Source: CAZRAL01 sp964598005 (lineage in GTDB: Bacteria > Pseudomonadota > Gammaproteobacteria > Burkholderiales > Usitatibacteraceae). From it: DNA of 19,950 bases. The stretch lies in NCBI GenBank assembly GCA_964598005.1, contig CAZRAL010000048.1, positions 1 to 19,950 of the forward strand, read 5' to 3'. Below the pieces are notes generated by a model. The model had not been told where the DNA came from. It saw nothing but the letters and a program-made list of their open reading frames with translations, and made no database searches. Positions 1 through 8,261 of this stretch are shown here, piece after piece. Both the position numbers and the translations under genes were made by a program. The first letter of the stretch is position 1, and each line of letters opens with the position of its first letter.

Positions 1-114
1 CGCCTATGCCGAGCTTCAGCGGTGGCAGGCAGTCCAAGTCCCTGCGTAAGGTCAGATGTTAAAAAAGCACCTGCGCCCAAAAACGTTCGCAAGGTGGCGG
101 CTCGCAAACCTTAA
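1..114 (+). CDS. Possible 3' end of an upstream gene (partial)
   Basis: Frame 1 is open from the window edge to a TAA at 112-114. Its last 18 residues (VKKAPAPKNVRKVAARKP) are a Lys/Ala/Pro/Arg-rich tail of the kind seen at the C-terminus of many nucleic-acid-binding proteins. The first 19 residues look less protein-like, and the two other forward frames are also open for the first 45-60 bases, so the frame is uncertain. The family cannot be recognised from this fragment. Between 115 and 207 I see nothing else. Confidence 0.25.
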   Translation, partial: RLCRASAVAGSPSPCVRSDVKKAPAPKNVRKVAARKP

Positions 115-207
115 CACCAACACAATTTTGCAGTAATAGGGTAGCAGCAGACATGGAGGATTTAATCAGCGCTCCCCCGGGTACAGGGAAAAGCAAAGGG
201 CAAAAAA

Positions 208-236
208 TTGACAAATTACCTTCCGCTGCGTAGAGT
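208..236 (+). promoter_or_regulatory. Sigma70-type promoter of the gcv operon
   Basis: A perfect TTGACA -35 box lies at 208-213. A 17-base spacer leads to TAGAGT at 231-236, which matches TATAAT at 4 of 6 positions. Transcription would start near 243, just before the first helix of the glycine riboswitch (248). Position and spacing fit; activity is inferred. Confidence 0.6.
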
Positions 237-247
237 TCTCTCCCATT

Positions 248-450
248 GATCGGGAGAGGGTTTTGTCGGTAAAAAAGACAAAACCGCCGAAGGGGAAGCA
301 CCCGAAAACTCTCAGGCAAAAGGACCGATCGACCCGGCGATGAATCAGGCCGGTTACTCTGGAGAGCAGCTGTTCGTTAGTGAACGGTTCACCGAAGGGG
401 CGCGCTGCCGAAAATAGTTGGCAGTAATCTCTCAGGTACCAAGGACAGAG
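248..450 (+). promoter_or_regulatory. Tandem glycine riboswitch (two aptamers)
   Basis: Two consecutive glycine aptamers precede gcvT. Aptamer 1 runs about 248-330: its P1 pairs GATCGG (248-253) with CCGATC (325-330). Inside are GGGAGAG, a TTTTGTC/GACAAAA hairpin, the conserved CCGAAGGGG block and ACTCTCAGGCAAAAGGAC. Aptamer 2 runs about 357-450: P1 pairs CTCTG (357-361) with CAGAG (446-450), again with GGAGAG, ACCGAAGGGG and ATCTCTCAGG...AAGGACAGAG. These blocks and their order are diagnostic of the family, which usually switches on glycine cleavage genes when glycine is abundant. The 3' strand of aptamer 2 P1 touches the downstream terminator stem, giving a direct route to transcriptional control. 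Confidence 0.93.
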
Positions 451-487
451 GGGTAAGTCAGGCATTAAGTCTGGCTTACCCCTTTTT
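450..487 (+). terminator. Intrinsic terminator, expression platform of the riboswitch
   Basis: A 12-bp stem pairs GGGGTAAGTCAG (450-461) with CTGGCTTACCCC (471-482; one G-U pair), loop 462-470, followed by TTTTT (483-487). It lies between aptamer 2 and the gcvT ribosome binding site (AGGAG at 498-502). It starts on the last base of the aptamer 2 P1 helix, so it probably halts transcription in low glycine and is relieved by ligand binding. Confidence 0.8.
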
Positions 488-509
488 CATTGTTGCCAGG
501 AGAAACGCT

Positions 510-1607
510 GTGCTTCAAACCACTCCCCTCAACGCTACGCATCGTGCACTTGGCGCGCGCATGGTCGATTTCGGCGGCTGGGATATGCCGGTCAATTACG
601 GTTCGCAAATCGAAGAGCACCATGCGGTGCGGCAGGATGCGGGCATGTTCGATGTGTCGCACATGCAGGTGGTTGATCTTCGCGGCCCCCATACACGCGA
701 ATTACTGCGGTATGCGCTGGCGAACAATATCGATAAATTGCAAGTACCAGGCAAGGCGCTTTATTCGTGCATGTTGAACGAGCAGGGCGGCGTCATCGAC
801 GATCTCATCGCCTATTTTTTAAACGAAAATTTTTTTCGCCTGGTGGTCAATGCGGGCACGGCGACAAAGGATATTGCCTGGCTCAACATGCTCAATGAGC
901 GGTTTGGGACCAAAGTCGATATCCAGCCACGCCGCGATTTTGCGATGATCGCCGTACAGGGGCCACAAGCGCGCGCCAAAGTCTGGCAAGCCTTGCCGGA
1001 AAGTAAAAGTGCCAGCGAAGAAATGAAGCCTTTTAACGGCGTTATCTTGCAAACCGGCCGGGGAGAAATCATGCTGGCTCGCACCGGCTATACCGGAGAA
1101 GACGGTTTCGAAATCGTTCTCCCCGCGACGCAGGTGGAAACGCTGTGGAATGAATTAGCTGCGCAGGGCGTCAGGCCGTGCGGGCTGGGCGCACGCGACA
1201 CCTTGCGCCTGGAAGCAGGGATGAATCTCTACGGGCAGGATATGGATGAAAACGTTTCCCCGCTCGATGCTGGGTTAGCGTGGACAGTGGATTTCACCAA
1301 CAATCGCGATTTTGTGGGCCGTACTGCCTTGCAAGAGAAAGGTCAAAAACAGCAATTTGTCGGCTTGATCCTGCTTGACAAGGGCGGTGTGTTGCGCGGC
1401 CATCAGAAGGTGGTAACCCCAGCAGGCGAGGGCGAAATCACCAGCGGCACATTTTCGCCGACATTGAACCAGTCGATTGCGCTGGCGCGGATTCCTGTTG
1501 GGATCGACGCGGGCAGTATGGTTTCGGTGGCGGTACGCGATAAGTTGCTGAGCGCCAAAGTGGTCAAGCTGCCCTTTGTGCGGCATGGAAAAATTCTGGC
1601 GCAATAA
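510..1607 (+). CDS. gcvT: Glycine cleavage system T protein (aminomethyltransferase)
   Basis: GcvT takes the aminomethyl group carried on the lipoyl arm of GcvH, transfers the one-carbon unit to tetrahydrofolate (giving 5,10-methylene-THF) and releases ammonia. The 365-residue product has the usual family length. Visible family motifs are MVDFGGWDMPVNYGSQIEEH near the N-terminus, MFDVSHM, ARTGYTGEDGFE, and GARDTLRLEAGMNLYGQDMD in the folate-binding core, followed by the C-terminal barrel (GRTALQEK onward). The start is a GTG at 510 with AGGAG at 498-502, seven bases upstream. It is the first gene of the operon, directly under glycine riboswitch and terminator control, and gcvH follows after 38 bases. 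Confidence 0.97.
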   Translation: MLQTTPLNATHRALGARMVDFGGWDMPVNYGSQIEEHHAVRQDAGMFDVSHMQVVDLRGPHTRELLRYALANNIDKLQVPGKALYSCMLNEQGGVIDDLIAYFLNENFFRLVVNAGTATKDIAWLNMLNERFGTKVDIQPRRDFAMIAVQGPQARAKVWQALPESKSASEEMKPFNGVILQTGRGEIMLARTGYTGEDGFEIVLPATQVETLWNELAAQGVRPCGLGARDTLRLEAGMNLYGQDMDENVSPLDAGLAWTVDFTNNRDFVGRTALQEKGQKQQFVGLILLDKGGVLRGHQKVVTPAGEGEITSGTFSPTLNQSIALARIPVGIDAGSMVSVAVRDKLLSAKVVKLPFVRHGKILAQ

Positions 1608-1645
1608 TCGCGCCCAATCATTTTTTATTGCATAAGGAAAATCAC

Positions 1646-2023
1646 ATGAATACACCAGCCCAACTTCAATACACCGAATCCCACGAATGGGTCAAAAAGG
1701 AAAGCGATGGCAGTATGACCGTCGGCATTACCGATCATGCTCAGGAAGCGCTGGGGGATATCGTGTTTCTCGAATTGCCCCAAGTAGGCGCCACACTCAA
1801 TGCGGGCGATAAATGTGCCGTTATCGAGTCGGTGAAAGCGGCGTCGGATATTTATATGCCGGTGAGTGGAGAAATTACCGCCGTCAACAGCACGCTGGCC
1901 GATGCGCCCGAGCAGATAAACAGTGACGCTTACGGGGCATGGATATTCAAACTCAAGCCCAAGGCAGGCGCTACTACGAGCGGGCTGCTCGATGCCCAGG
2001 CTTACGCTGCCCACGCCAAATAA
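1646..2023 (+). CDS. gcvH: Glycine cleavage system H protein (lipoyl carrier)
   Basis: GcvH shuttles the methylamine group from P protein to T protein on a lipoylated lysine. The 125-residue product has the standard length. The biotinyl/lipoyl fold is clear: YTESHEWVKKESDG at the N-terminus, VGITDHAQEALGDIVFLELP, then the lipoylation site IESVKAASD with Lys64. I chose ATG 1646 because AAGGAAA (1634-1640) sits at proper spacing; an in-frame TTG at 1628 would add six residues but lacks such a site. It is co-oriented with gcvT and gcvP, but about 320 bases separate it from gcvP, nearly all occupied by a MITE-like repeat. Confidence 0.97.
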   Translation: MNTPAQLQYTESHEWVKKESDGSMTVGITDHAQEALGDIVFLELPQVGATLNAGDKCAVIESVKAASDIYMPVSGEITAVNSTLADAPEQINSDAYGAWIFKLKPKAGATTSGLLDAQAYAAHAK

Positions 2024-2040
2024 TCCGTTCAAATAACCCA

Positions 2041-2314
2041 TTGATGCTACGCACCGCCAGGGATTTTTTTGCTGCAAAAGCCATGTTACAGAAAATTCAT
2101 TTTGCTTCTGCATCGCGTCATTGTTTCAACAATCCACAACCAGACTTCCCCCTTTTTAAAGGGGGATCGAGGGGGATTTTCGCTGCTTGTCGCGGGTTGA
2201 GCGACCGCAAATCTCCCCTTCGTCCCTCTTTTTCAAAGAGGGGAACCCAAGCGGAAATCTTTTCACGACATAGCCATTTCACAAGCAAGCTATTTTTTTT
2301 CTGCCTCACATCAG
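2041..2314 (+). repeat. MITE-like dispersed element, copy A (inside the gcv operon)
   Basis: The block begins TTGATGCTACGCA and ends TGCCTCACATCAG, imperfect terminal inverted repeats shared with other copies in the window (10205, 12817, 13866, 19901). It is closely similar over its whole length to the reverse complement of 10205-10483. Inside are two strong hairpins: CCCCCTTT/AAAGGGGG at 2148-2165 and CCCTCTTT/AAAGAGGG at 2224-2242. It has no coding capacity that I credit. It fills almost the whole gcvH-gcvP gap, so it must be transcribed with the operon or break it. Confidence 0.85.
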
Positions 2315-2346
2315 TCACCCATTAACCCCCCATGAGCGGAGCCACT

Positions 2347-5253
2347 ATGCCCGATACTGCCATGCCAGATTCTTTGCGCACATCCCCGCGTTTTTCTCTT
2401 TCCGAACTGGAAAACCACGGCGCTTTCATCGACCGCCATATCGGACCGGATGAAAACGATCAAGCTGCAATGTTGCAAGCGATTGGTTACCCAAGGCTGG
2501 CGGCGTTGATGGATGCGGTGATCCCGCCAAACATTCGTACGGCTCAGGATCTAGCGCTCCCGGAAAGCGTGACCGAAACGGCAGCGTTAGCGCGATTGAA
2601 AGCCATGGCCGCGAAAAATCAGGTCTTTCGCTCGTTTATCGGGCAGGGCTACTACGGCACGCATACGCCTGGCGTGATCCTGCGCAACGTGCTGGAAAAC
2701 CCGGCCTGGTATACCGCCTATACCCCCTATCAGCCGGAAATTTCGCAGGGGCGGCTGGAGGCGCTGCTCAATTTCCAGACCATGATTACCGATTTGACTG
2801 GCATGGCGATTGCCAATGCGTCCATGCTCGATGAAGCCACTGCCGCGGCGGAGGCGATGACCTTGTGCCTGCGCTCCGCTAAAACAACGAGCAAACTGTT
2901 TTATGTGGCGGACGATGTGCTGCCGCAGACGCTGGATGTCATCCGCACTCGCGCCCAGCCGCTGGAAATTCAGGTGCAAGTTGTACCGGTCGATAAAATG
3001 GGGGCGGCAGAATGTTTCGGCGCCTTGCTGCAATACCCCACGGTCAATGGCGATATCAATGATTATCATCGCGTGGTCGAAACGATCCATGCAAACGGCG
3101 GGCTGGTGGTGGTGGCCGCCGACTTGCTGGCCTTGACACTGCTTACGCCACCCTGTGAATGGGGTGCCGATGTGGTAGTGGGCTGCAGCCAGCGCTTTGG
3201 CGTACCGCTGGGTTTTGGCGGGCCGCACGCGGCCTTTTTTGCAACGCGCGATGAACTGAAGCGCACCATGCCCGGCCGTCTGGTAGGGGTGACGCTCGAT
3301 AGCAACGGCAATAAAAGTTATCGCCTCGCATTGCAAACCCGCGAACAACATATTCGCCGTGAAAAAGCGACCAGCAATATCTGTACCGCGCAGGTATTGC
3401 TGGCGGTCATCGCCAGCATGTACGCGGTATACCACGGCCCACAGGGGCTGACGCGCATCGCGCGCCGCGTACAGCGATTGACGGGCGTGCTGGCGGCGGG
3501 TTTGACACAGCTGGGTTATCCGCCGCAAAACAAAAACTGGTTCGATACGCTAACCCTTCGCGTATCGGCAAACAAAAATGAAATCATGGCGCGGGCACAA
3601 GCGGCGCGCATCAATTTGCGCGATATCGATGCCGAGCACATCGGTATTTCGCTCGATGAAACGACCAACCGTGATGAGATCAAAAACCTCTGGGCGCTTT
3701 TCGCCTCGGCAGGAAAACCCTTGCCCGATTTCGATAGCATTGAAATCACTGTCAATGACACCACGCCACCACTGCTAAAGCGGCAAAGCCCTTTCCTTAC
3801 CCACCCGGTTTTCAACACCTTTCATTCGGAAACCGAAATGCTGCGCTACTTGCGCAAGCTGGCGGATAAGGATATTGCGCTCGATCGCGCCATGATCCCT
3901 TTGGGCTCCTGCACCATGAAGCTGAATGCCACCAGTGAAATGATTCCCGTCACCTGGCCGGAATTCGGCGACCTGCATCCTTTTGCGCCCGTTGCGCAGA
4001 CGCAGGGCTATCGTGAGCTTATCGCAGAGCTGGAGCAAATGTTGTGCGCCGTGACCGGCTATGCCGCCGTTTCCCTGCAACCCAATGCCGGTTCGCAAGG
4101 TGAATATGCGGGCTTGCTGATCATCAAGGCCTATCATGAATCGCGCGGGGAAGGGCATCGCCGTATTTGTTTGATCCCCAGTTCAGCGCATGGCACCAAT
4201 CCCGCTTCAGCGCAAATGGTCGGCATGCAAGTGTTGGTGGTGGCCTGCGACGACAAAGGGAATGTCGATCTGGCCGATCTGCGCGCCAAGGCCAATCAAC
4301 ACCGCCATGATCTGGCCGCCATCATGCTGACGTACCCGTCCACGCACGGCGTGTTCGAGGAAGGGATTACCGAGCTTTGCCGCATCGTGCACGAACACGG
4401 CGGGCAGGTTTATGTTGATGGCGCCAACATGAACGCCATGGTCGGCTTGTGCGCGCCGGGGCGTTTCGGCGGCGATGTATCGCATCTCAATCTGCATAAA
4501 ACATTCTGCATACCACACGGGGGCGGCGGGCCGGGTGTAGGGCCGGTGGCGGTGGCGGCGCATCTTGCGCCGTTTCTTCCCGGGCATCGTGGGCTACCCA
4601 CCCAATCCAGCCAGATCGGTGCGGTATGCGCGGCACCCTTCGGCAGCGCCAGCATTTTGCCCATATCGTGGATGTATGTCGCCATGATGGGCCGCGATGG
4701 TCTGCGCCGCGCGACCGAGGTGGCCATACTCAATGCCAACTACATCGCACGCAAACTGGCGCCGCATTATCCCGTCTTGTATAGCGGCCACGATGGATTG
4801 ATTGCCCACGAATGCATTCTCGATCTACGTCCCATCAAGGAAAGTAGCGGCATTACGGTGGACGATGTAGCCAAACGGCTGATGGACTATGGCTTTCATG
4901 CACCCACCATGTCCTTCCCCGTTCCCGGGACGTTGATGGTGGAGCCGACCGAAAGCGAATCGAAGGCAGAGCTCGATCGCTTCATCGATGCCATGATCGC
5001 CATTCGCGAGGAAATCCGTGCGGTCGAAGAGGGGCGGCTGGATCGCGAAGACAATCCGCTTAAACATGCGCCGCATACCGCAGAGGTCGTATTGGCGGAT
5101 AACTGGTCGCATACTTACTCGCGCGAACGGGCAGCGTATCCTGTGCCTGCGCTGCGCCAGCATAAATACTGGCCGCCGGTCGGTCGCGCCGATAATGTGT
5201 ATGGCGACCGCAATTTGTTTTGTAGTTGTGTGCCAGTGGAAAGCTATCAATAA
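2347..5253 (+). CDS. gcvP: Glycine dehydrogenase (decarboxylating), P protein
   Basis: GcvP is the PLP enzyme that decarboxylates glycine and loads the methylamine onto the lipoyl arm of GcvH. This is the fused, single-chain form (about 968 residues), not the split P1/P2 form. The N-terminal half carries FIDRHIGPDENDQAAML, FIGQGYYGTHTP, NPAWYTAYTPYQPEISQGRL and QTMITDLTGM. The C-terminal half carries IPLGSCTMKLNA, CLIPSSAHGTNPASA, VDGANMNAMVGL and the PLP-binding segment HLNLHKTFCIPHGGGGPG, where the lysine is about residue 718. ATG 2347 is preferred because CGGAG (2337-2341) precedes it; ATG 2332 has no visible ribosome binding site. Codon style matches gcvT and gcvH. Confidence 0.97.
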   Translation: MPDTAMPDSLRTSPRFSLSELENHGAFIDRHIGPDENDQAAMLQAIGYPRLAALMDAVIPPNIRTAQDLALPESVTETAALARLKAMAAKNQVFRSFIGQGYYGTHTPGVILRNVLENPAWYTAYTPYQPEISQGRLEALLNFQTMITDLTGMAIANASMLDEATAAAEAMTLCLRSAKTTSKLFYVADDVLPQTLDVIRTRAQPLEIQVQVVPVDKMGAAECFGALLQYPTVNGDINDYHRVVETIHANGGLVVVAADLLALTLLTPPCEWGADVVVGCSQRFGVPLGFGGPHAAFFATRDELKRTMPGRLVGVTLDSNGNKSYRLALQTREQHIRREKATSNICTAQVLLAVIASMYAVYHGPQGLTRIARRVQRLTGVLAAGLTQLGYPPQNKNWFDTLTLRVSANKNEIMARAQAARINLRDIDAEHIGISLDETTNRDEIKNLWALFASAGKPLPDFDSIEITVNDTTPPLLKRQSPFLTHPVFNTFHSETEMLRYLRKLADKDIALDRAMIPLGSCTMKLNATSEMIPVTWPEFGDLHPFAPVAQTQGYRELIAELEQMLCAVTGYAAVSLQPNAGSQGEYAGLLIIKAYHESRGEGHRRICLIPSSAHGTNPASAQMVGMQVLVVACDDKGNVDLADLRAKANQHRHDLAAIMLTYPSTHGVFEEGITELCRIVHEHGGQVYVDGANMNAMVGLCAPGRFGGDVSHLNLHKTFCIPHGGGGPGVGPVAVAAHLAPFLPGHRGLPTQSSQIGAVCAAPFGSASILPISWMYVAMMGRDGLRRATEVAILNANYIARKLAPHYPVLYSGHDGLIAHECILDLRPIKESSGITVDDVAKRLMDYGFHAPTMSFPVPGTLMVEPTESESKAELDRFIDAMIAIREEIRAVEEGRLDREDNPLKHAPHTAEVVLADNWSHTYSRERAAYPVPALRQHKYWPPVGRADNVYGDRNLFCSCVPVESYQ

Positions 5254-5358
5254 ATTTTTAACTGATGTCTGTAGTGGTCAAGTTTTTTGGGCAGATCAAC
5301 AGGTTGTTTAGTTATACAATTTGGCGATGTAAATTGTCTCATCAAAAGGAATCTGCAC

Positions 5359-7059
5359 ATGAAAAACAATCTAAAAATCGCCCTCTTTCTATTCTTTGGT
5401 TTATGGATAGCGCCGTCAGGTTATGCCGCCACCTGCACCTGGAGCGGCAATGGGGCAAACAACCTCTGGAAGACGGTGGGCAACTGGGATGCGACCTGCA
5501 ATAACAATACGATACCGGTTGCAGGTGATGATCTGGTTTTTCCGCTTATCGCTGCCAACAAAAGTAAAAATCTCCACAATAATTTTCTCCCCAACACCTC
5601 TTTTAATTCATTGAGAATTACCGATTCGGGATATACCTTGGACGGTGTGGCCATTAACCTTGGCGCAACTGGAATTTATGCCAGTAGTTCACCATTCCCT
5701 AATACCATCAAATTACCCATCAACATAAGCGCTCAAACAACTATTGAGGTGCACGGTGGTTGGCTTTATATGAGCGGCGTCATCAGTGGTAACGGTGGTT
5801 TGGACGTTGTTATGTCTGGAAATACCGCTTGTCAGCTGCGTCTGGACGTAGACAACACCTATTCGGGGCCGACTCGTCATTTTGGGGGTTGCTTGGATTA
5901 TTCGGCTTTAGACATTTACGGATACCAACCCCAGAGCAATATAACTACTTACACCAACACAGCATTGGGAGGCTATGGCACTGTAGGCTCAATTACCACA
6001 ACAGGTTCTTTTTCCTACCTATTGGGGGAGGCTGGTGGCGCATTTCCCAGTCTAACAATGGCTGGTAACTTATCCTTGGCTAGCGACTCCTTTTTTGCTT
6101 TTAGCGCGGAAATCCAACCCTTCAAAGTCAATGGTCAGGTTAACCTGAATCAGGCTTGGTTGAATTTATATCCGGTTTCTTCGAGCAACTATACCCCCAG
6201 TGGCTTAACCCATACCATCATCCAAAACAACGGCGCCAGCGCGGTGAATGGCACCTTCAGGGAGAATGGCACCTTCTCCTTCAGGAACCTACCAGAAGGC
6301 GCGCAGCTGGTTCAGGAACTGGGCGGCAAACGCATCTACTTCACCATCAGCTACATGGGTGGAGATGGCAACGATGTCGTCCTTCGGAATATCATCCTTG
6401 CTCCCGGAGCCACGACCAACAGTGCCGTCGTATCCAATGGCAACGCCCAGCTCAATGGCGCCTTCCGCAGCAATGGCGGGCCAACCGACGTCAGCTTTGA
6501 ATGGGGCCCTACTGTGTCGTATGGCACAACGATTTCAGTCGGAAACTTCTTCTCCAACGCCGATTCATTTGAAAACAAATCTGCCAATATCAATCTGGCT
6601 CCGCTTCCCTGCGGCACCACCTACCACTATCGCATCAAAGCCACGAACGCCGGCAACCCCGGTGGAACCGCCTACGGCAGCGATATGACCTTCACCACCC
6701 CGGCCTGCCCCGCCGATACCACCCCGGACGACTTCAACTTCACCCCCCAAACCGGACAGGCGCTCAATAGCACCATCACCTCCAATACCGTCACTATCAG
6801 CGGCATCAACACCGCCACCCCCGTATCGATTACTGGCGGGTCTTATTCGATCAACAACGGCCCGTATACCACCAATACAGGCAACGTCAATAACGGCAAT
6901 ACGATCAAAATTCGTCTTACCTCATCCGCTTCGTACAACACCACGACCACCGCCAGCCTGACCGTAGGCGGCATCACGCGTTCTTTCAACGTCACCACCG
7001 TGGGGGGGGGGGGGCGCGGGGCCCCCCACACCCCCAACAACGGCGCCCCCAACCAATGA
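5359..7059 (+). CDS. Secreted modular surface protein, N-terminal part (cut by assembly gap)
   Basis: The start ATG 5359 has AAGGA (5346-5350) upstream. A classical Sec signal peptide follows (MKNNLKIALFLFFGLWIAPS, cleavage probably after GYAA near residue 24). Residues about 25-350 resemble autotransporter-associated beta-strand repeats: TWSGNG...LWKTVGNWD, then GVISGNGGLDVVMSGN and NTYSGPTRHFGG. A fibronectin-like module follows (NAQLNGAFRSNGGPTDVSFE, CGTTYHYRIKATNAG, MTFTTPAC), then a module beginning DTTPDDFNFTPQTGQALNS and ending FNVTT. The reading frame then enters a G12 homopolymer and C-rich sequence and stops at 7057-7059, just before the Ns. I judge this stop an assembly artefact and the gene continuous with 7099-8205. 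Export and an adhesive or structural surface role are inferred; no enzyme is recognised. Confidence 0.8.
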   Translation: MKNNLKIALFLFFGLWIAPSGYAATCTWSGNGANNLWKTVGNWDATCNNNTIPVAGDDLVFPLIAANKSKNLHNNFLPNTSFNSLRITDSGYTLDGVAINLGATGIYASSSPFPNTIKLPINISAQTTIEVHGGWLYMSGVISGNGGLDVVMSGNTACQLRLDVDNTYSGPTRHFGGCLDYSALDIYGYQPQSNITTYTNTALGGYGTVGSITTTGSFSYLLGEAGGAFPSLTMAGNLSLASDSFFAFSAEIQPFKVNGQVNLNQAWLNLYPVSSSNYTPSGLTHTIIQNNGASAVNGTFRENGTFSFRNLPEGAQLVQELGGKRIYFTISYMGGDGNDVVLRNIILAPGATTNSAVVSNGNAQLNGAFRSNGGPTDVSFEWGPTVSYGTTISVGNFFSNADSFENKSANINLAPLPCGTTYHYRIKATNAGNPGGTAYGSDMTFTTPACPADTTPDDFNFTPQTGQALNSTITSNTVTISGINTATPVSITGGSYSINNGPYTTNTGNVNNGNTIKIRLTSSASYNTTTTASLTVGGITRSFNVTTVGGGGRGAPHTPNNGAPNQ

Positions 7060-7087
7060 GAATAATGTGGCCCAAACAAAAGAAACG

Positions 7088-7097
7088 NNNNNNNNNN
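7088..7097. other. Assembly gap (10 Ns) with low-quality flanks
   Basis: Ten Ns mark a scaffold join. Both flanks (about 7003-7060 and 7098-7185) are saturated with G and C homopolymers unlike the rest of the gene, typical of poor read ends. The gap falls between two similar fibronectin-like modules, so a collapsed repeat is a likely cause. The true distance is unknown. Confidence 0.97.
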
Positions 7098-7098
7098 G

Positions 7099-8205
7099 AC
7101 CCCCCCCTGCCTGCCGGGGGGCGGCTACCCGCGTTGTTCCCCGGCCCCCCCGGGGGGGTTGGGCGCGCCGGCCGCCCCCATCGCCACTACGGAGGCAGCC
7201 AGCAACATTGGCATGACTGGGGCCACACTCAATGGAACGGTCAACAGTAACAACAATCCGACCAATGTCAGCTTTGAATGGGGCACCACAGCCGCCGCCT
7301 ATGGCAACACCCTGATAACCGGAGCATTAGCAGCAGGCTCAGGCAATACCGCGGTCACGGCAGCATTGAGCGGGCTGACTTGTGGCACCACCTACCACTA
7401 CCGGGTCAAAGCAGAGAACTCAGGAGGCATCACCTATGGGGGGAATGAAACATGGACTACCCTGGCGTGCCTACCCATTCCGCCCCCGCCCAACTACACC
7501 GGCATGTGGTGGAACCCCAACGAATCCGGCTGGGGATCGACCATCACCCACCACGACCCCAGCAACATCGCCTTCGTGGCGGTCTATACCTACAATTCAA
7601 CCGGGCAACCCGTCTGGTACGTCATCTCCAGCTGTCCCGTCACCAACAATGGGTGTACCGGAACCCTGTACCGGGTAACAGGCGGTACCCCACCTACATT
7701 ACCGTGGAATGGCACGAACAAAGTAGTGAGCCCCGTCGGAACGGGAACCTTCAACTTCACCACTGCGGATAGTGGAACCTTTAACTTCACCATCGATGGC
7801 GTACCCGGCAGCAAGAACATCAGCCGCATGGTGTTTGCAACGGGCCCTGTTTCACCCCCAGTGGACTACAGCGACCTGTGGTGGAATGCCAATGAGTCGG
7901 GATGGGGAATTTCGCTGACACATCAATACGGCATTATTTTCGCGGCCTGGTTTGTTTACGACGAGGCGGGACAGCCGGTGTGGTATGTGGCATCGAGTTG
8001 TGCGATGGCGAATAATGGTTGCACAGGGACGCTGTACAGTGTGACGGGCGGCAGCGCATTGACGGCGGTGTGGGATGGAACCAATAAGGTGGTGACCCCG
8101 GTTGGGCAGTTGAATATCGTGTTCAATAATGCCAATGAAGGGACGATGACGTATTTCATTAATGGCACCAGCGGTACGCGCGCGATTACCAGGCAGTGGT
8201 TTTAG
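7099..8205 (+). CDS. Secreted modular surface protein, C-terminal part
   Basis: This is the probable continuation of the gene at 5359; the 5' boundary is the gap, and the only start-like codon upstream of the modules is a TTG at 7159 without a ribosome binding site. It opens with a fibronectin-like module nearly identical in key segments to the one before the gap (TNVSFEWGTT, CGTTYHYRVKAENSGG). Two copies of an approximately 110-residue module follow: MWWNPNESGWGSTITH...GQPVWYVISSC...NNGCTGTLYRVTGG and LWWNANESGWGISLTH...GQPVWYVASSC...NNGCTGTLYSVTGG. These WW/ESGWG modules recur at the ends of secreted proteobacterial proteins; their function is not known to me. The protein ends in Trp-Phe with no anchor motif. 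Confidence 0.8.
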   Translation, partial: TPPCLPGGGYPRCSPAPPGGLGAPAAPIATTEAASNIGMTGATLNGTVNSNNNPTNVSFEWGTTAAAYGNTLITGALAAGSGNTAVTAALSGLTCGTTYHYRVKAENSGGITYGGNETWTTLACLPIPPPPNYTGMWWNPNESGWGSTITHHDPSNIAFVAVYTYNSTGQPVWYVISSCPVTNNGCTGTLYRVTGGTPPTLPWNGTNKVVSPVGTGTFNFTTADSGTFNFTIDGVPGSKNISRMVFATGPVSPPVDYSDLWWNANESGWGISLTHQYGIIFAAWFVYDEAGQPVWYVASSCAMANNGCTGTLYSVTGGSALTAVWDGTNKVVTPVGQLNIVFNNANEGTMTYFINGTSGTRAITRQWF

Positions 8206-8261
8206 AAGCATCAACAACTACATCACAACATAATCTATTTCTTAATCCATAAATCTGTTCC

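Noticed and set aside
153..233. 26-codon ORF starting MEDLISAPPGTGKSKGQ with a Walker-like GTGKS string
   Set aside because: It overlaps the predicted promoter, has no ribosome binding site and is far too short for a P-loop fold; the match is chance.
2118..2318. Minus-strand 66-residue ORF rich in DPPLKRGK
   Set aside because: It lies wholly inside repeat copy A and its content is the translation of the element's hairpins; such ORFs recur wherever the element lies.
2587..3528. 313-residue minus-strand ORF opposite gcvP
   Set aside because: Shadow of the gcvP frame: His/Arg/Gln-rich, no family resemblance, no ribosome binding site.
5262..5300. ACTGATGTCTGTAGTGGTCAAGTTTTTTGGG downstream of gcvP, resembling an element or insertion-sequence end
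   Set aside because: Only a short similarity to the terminal repeat, no partner end and no target duplication found; too weak to call.
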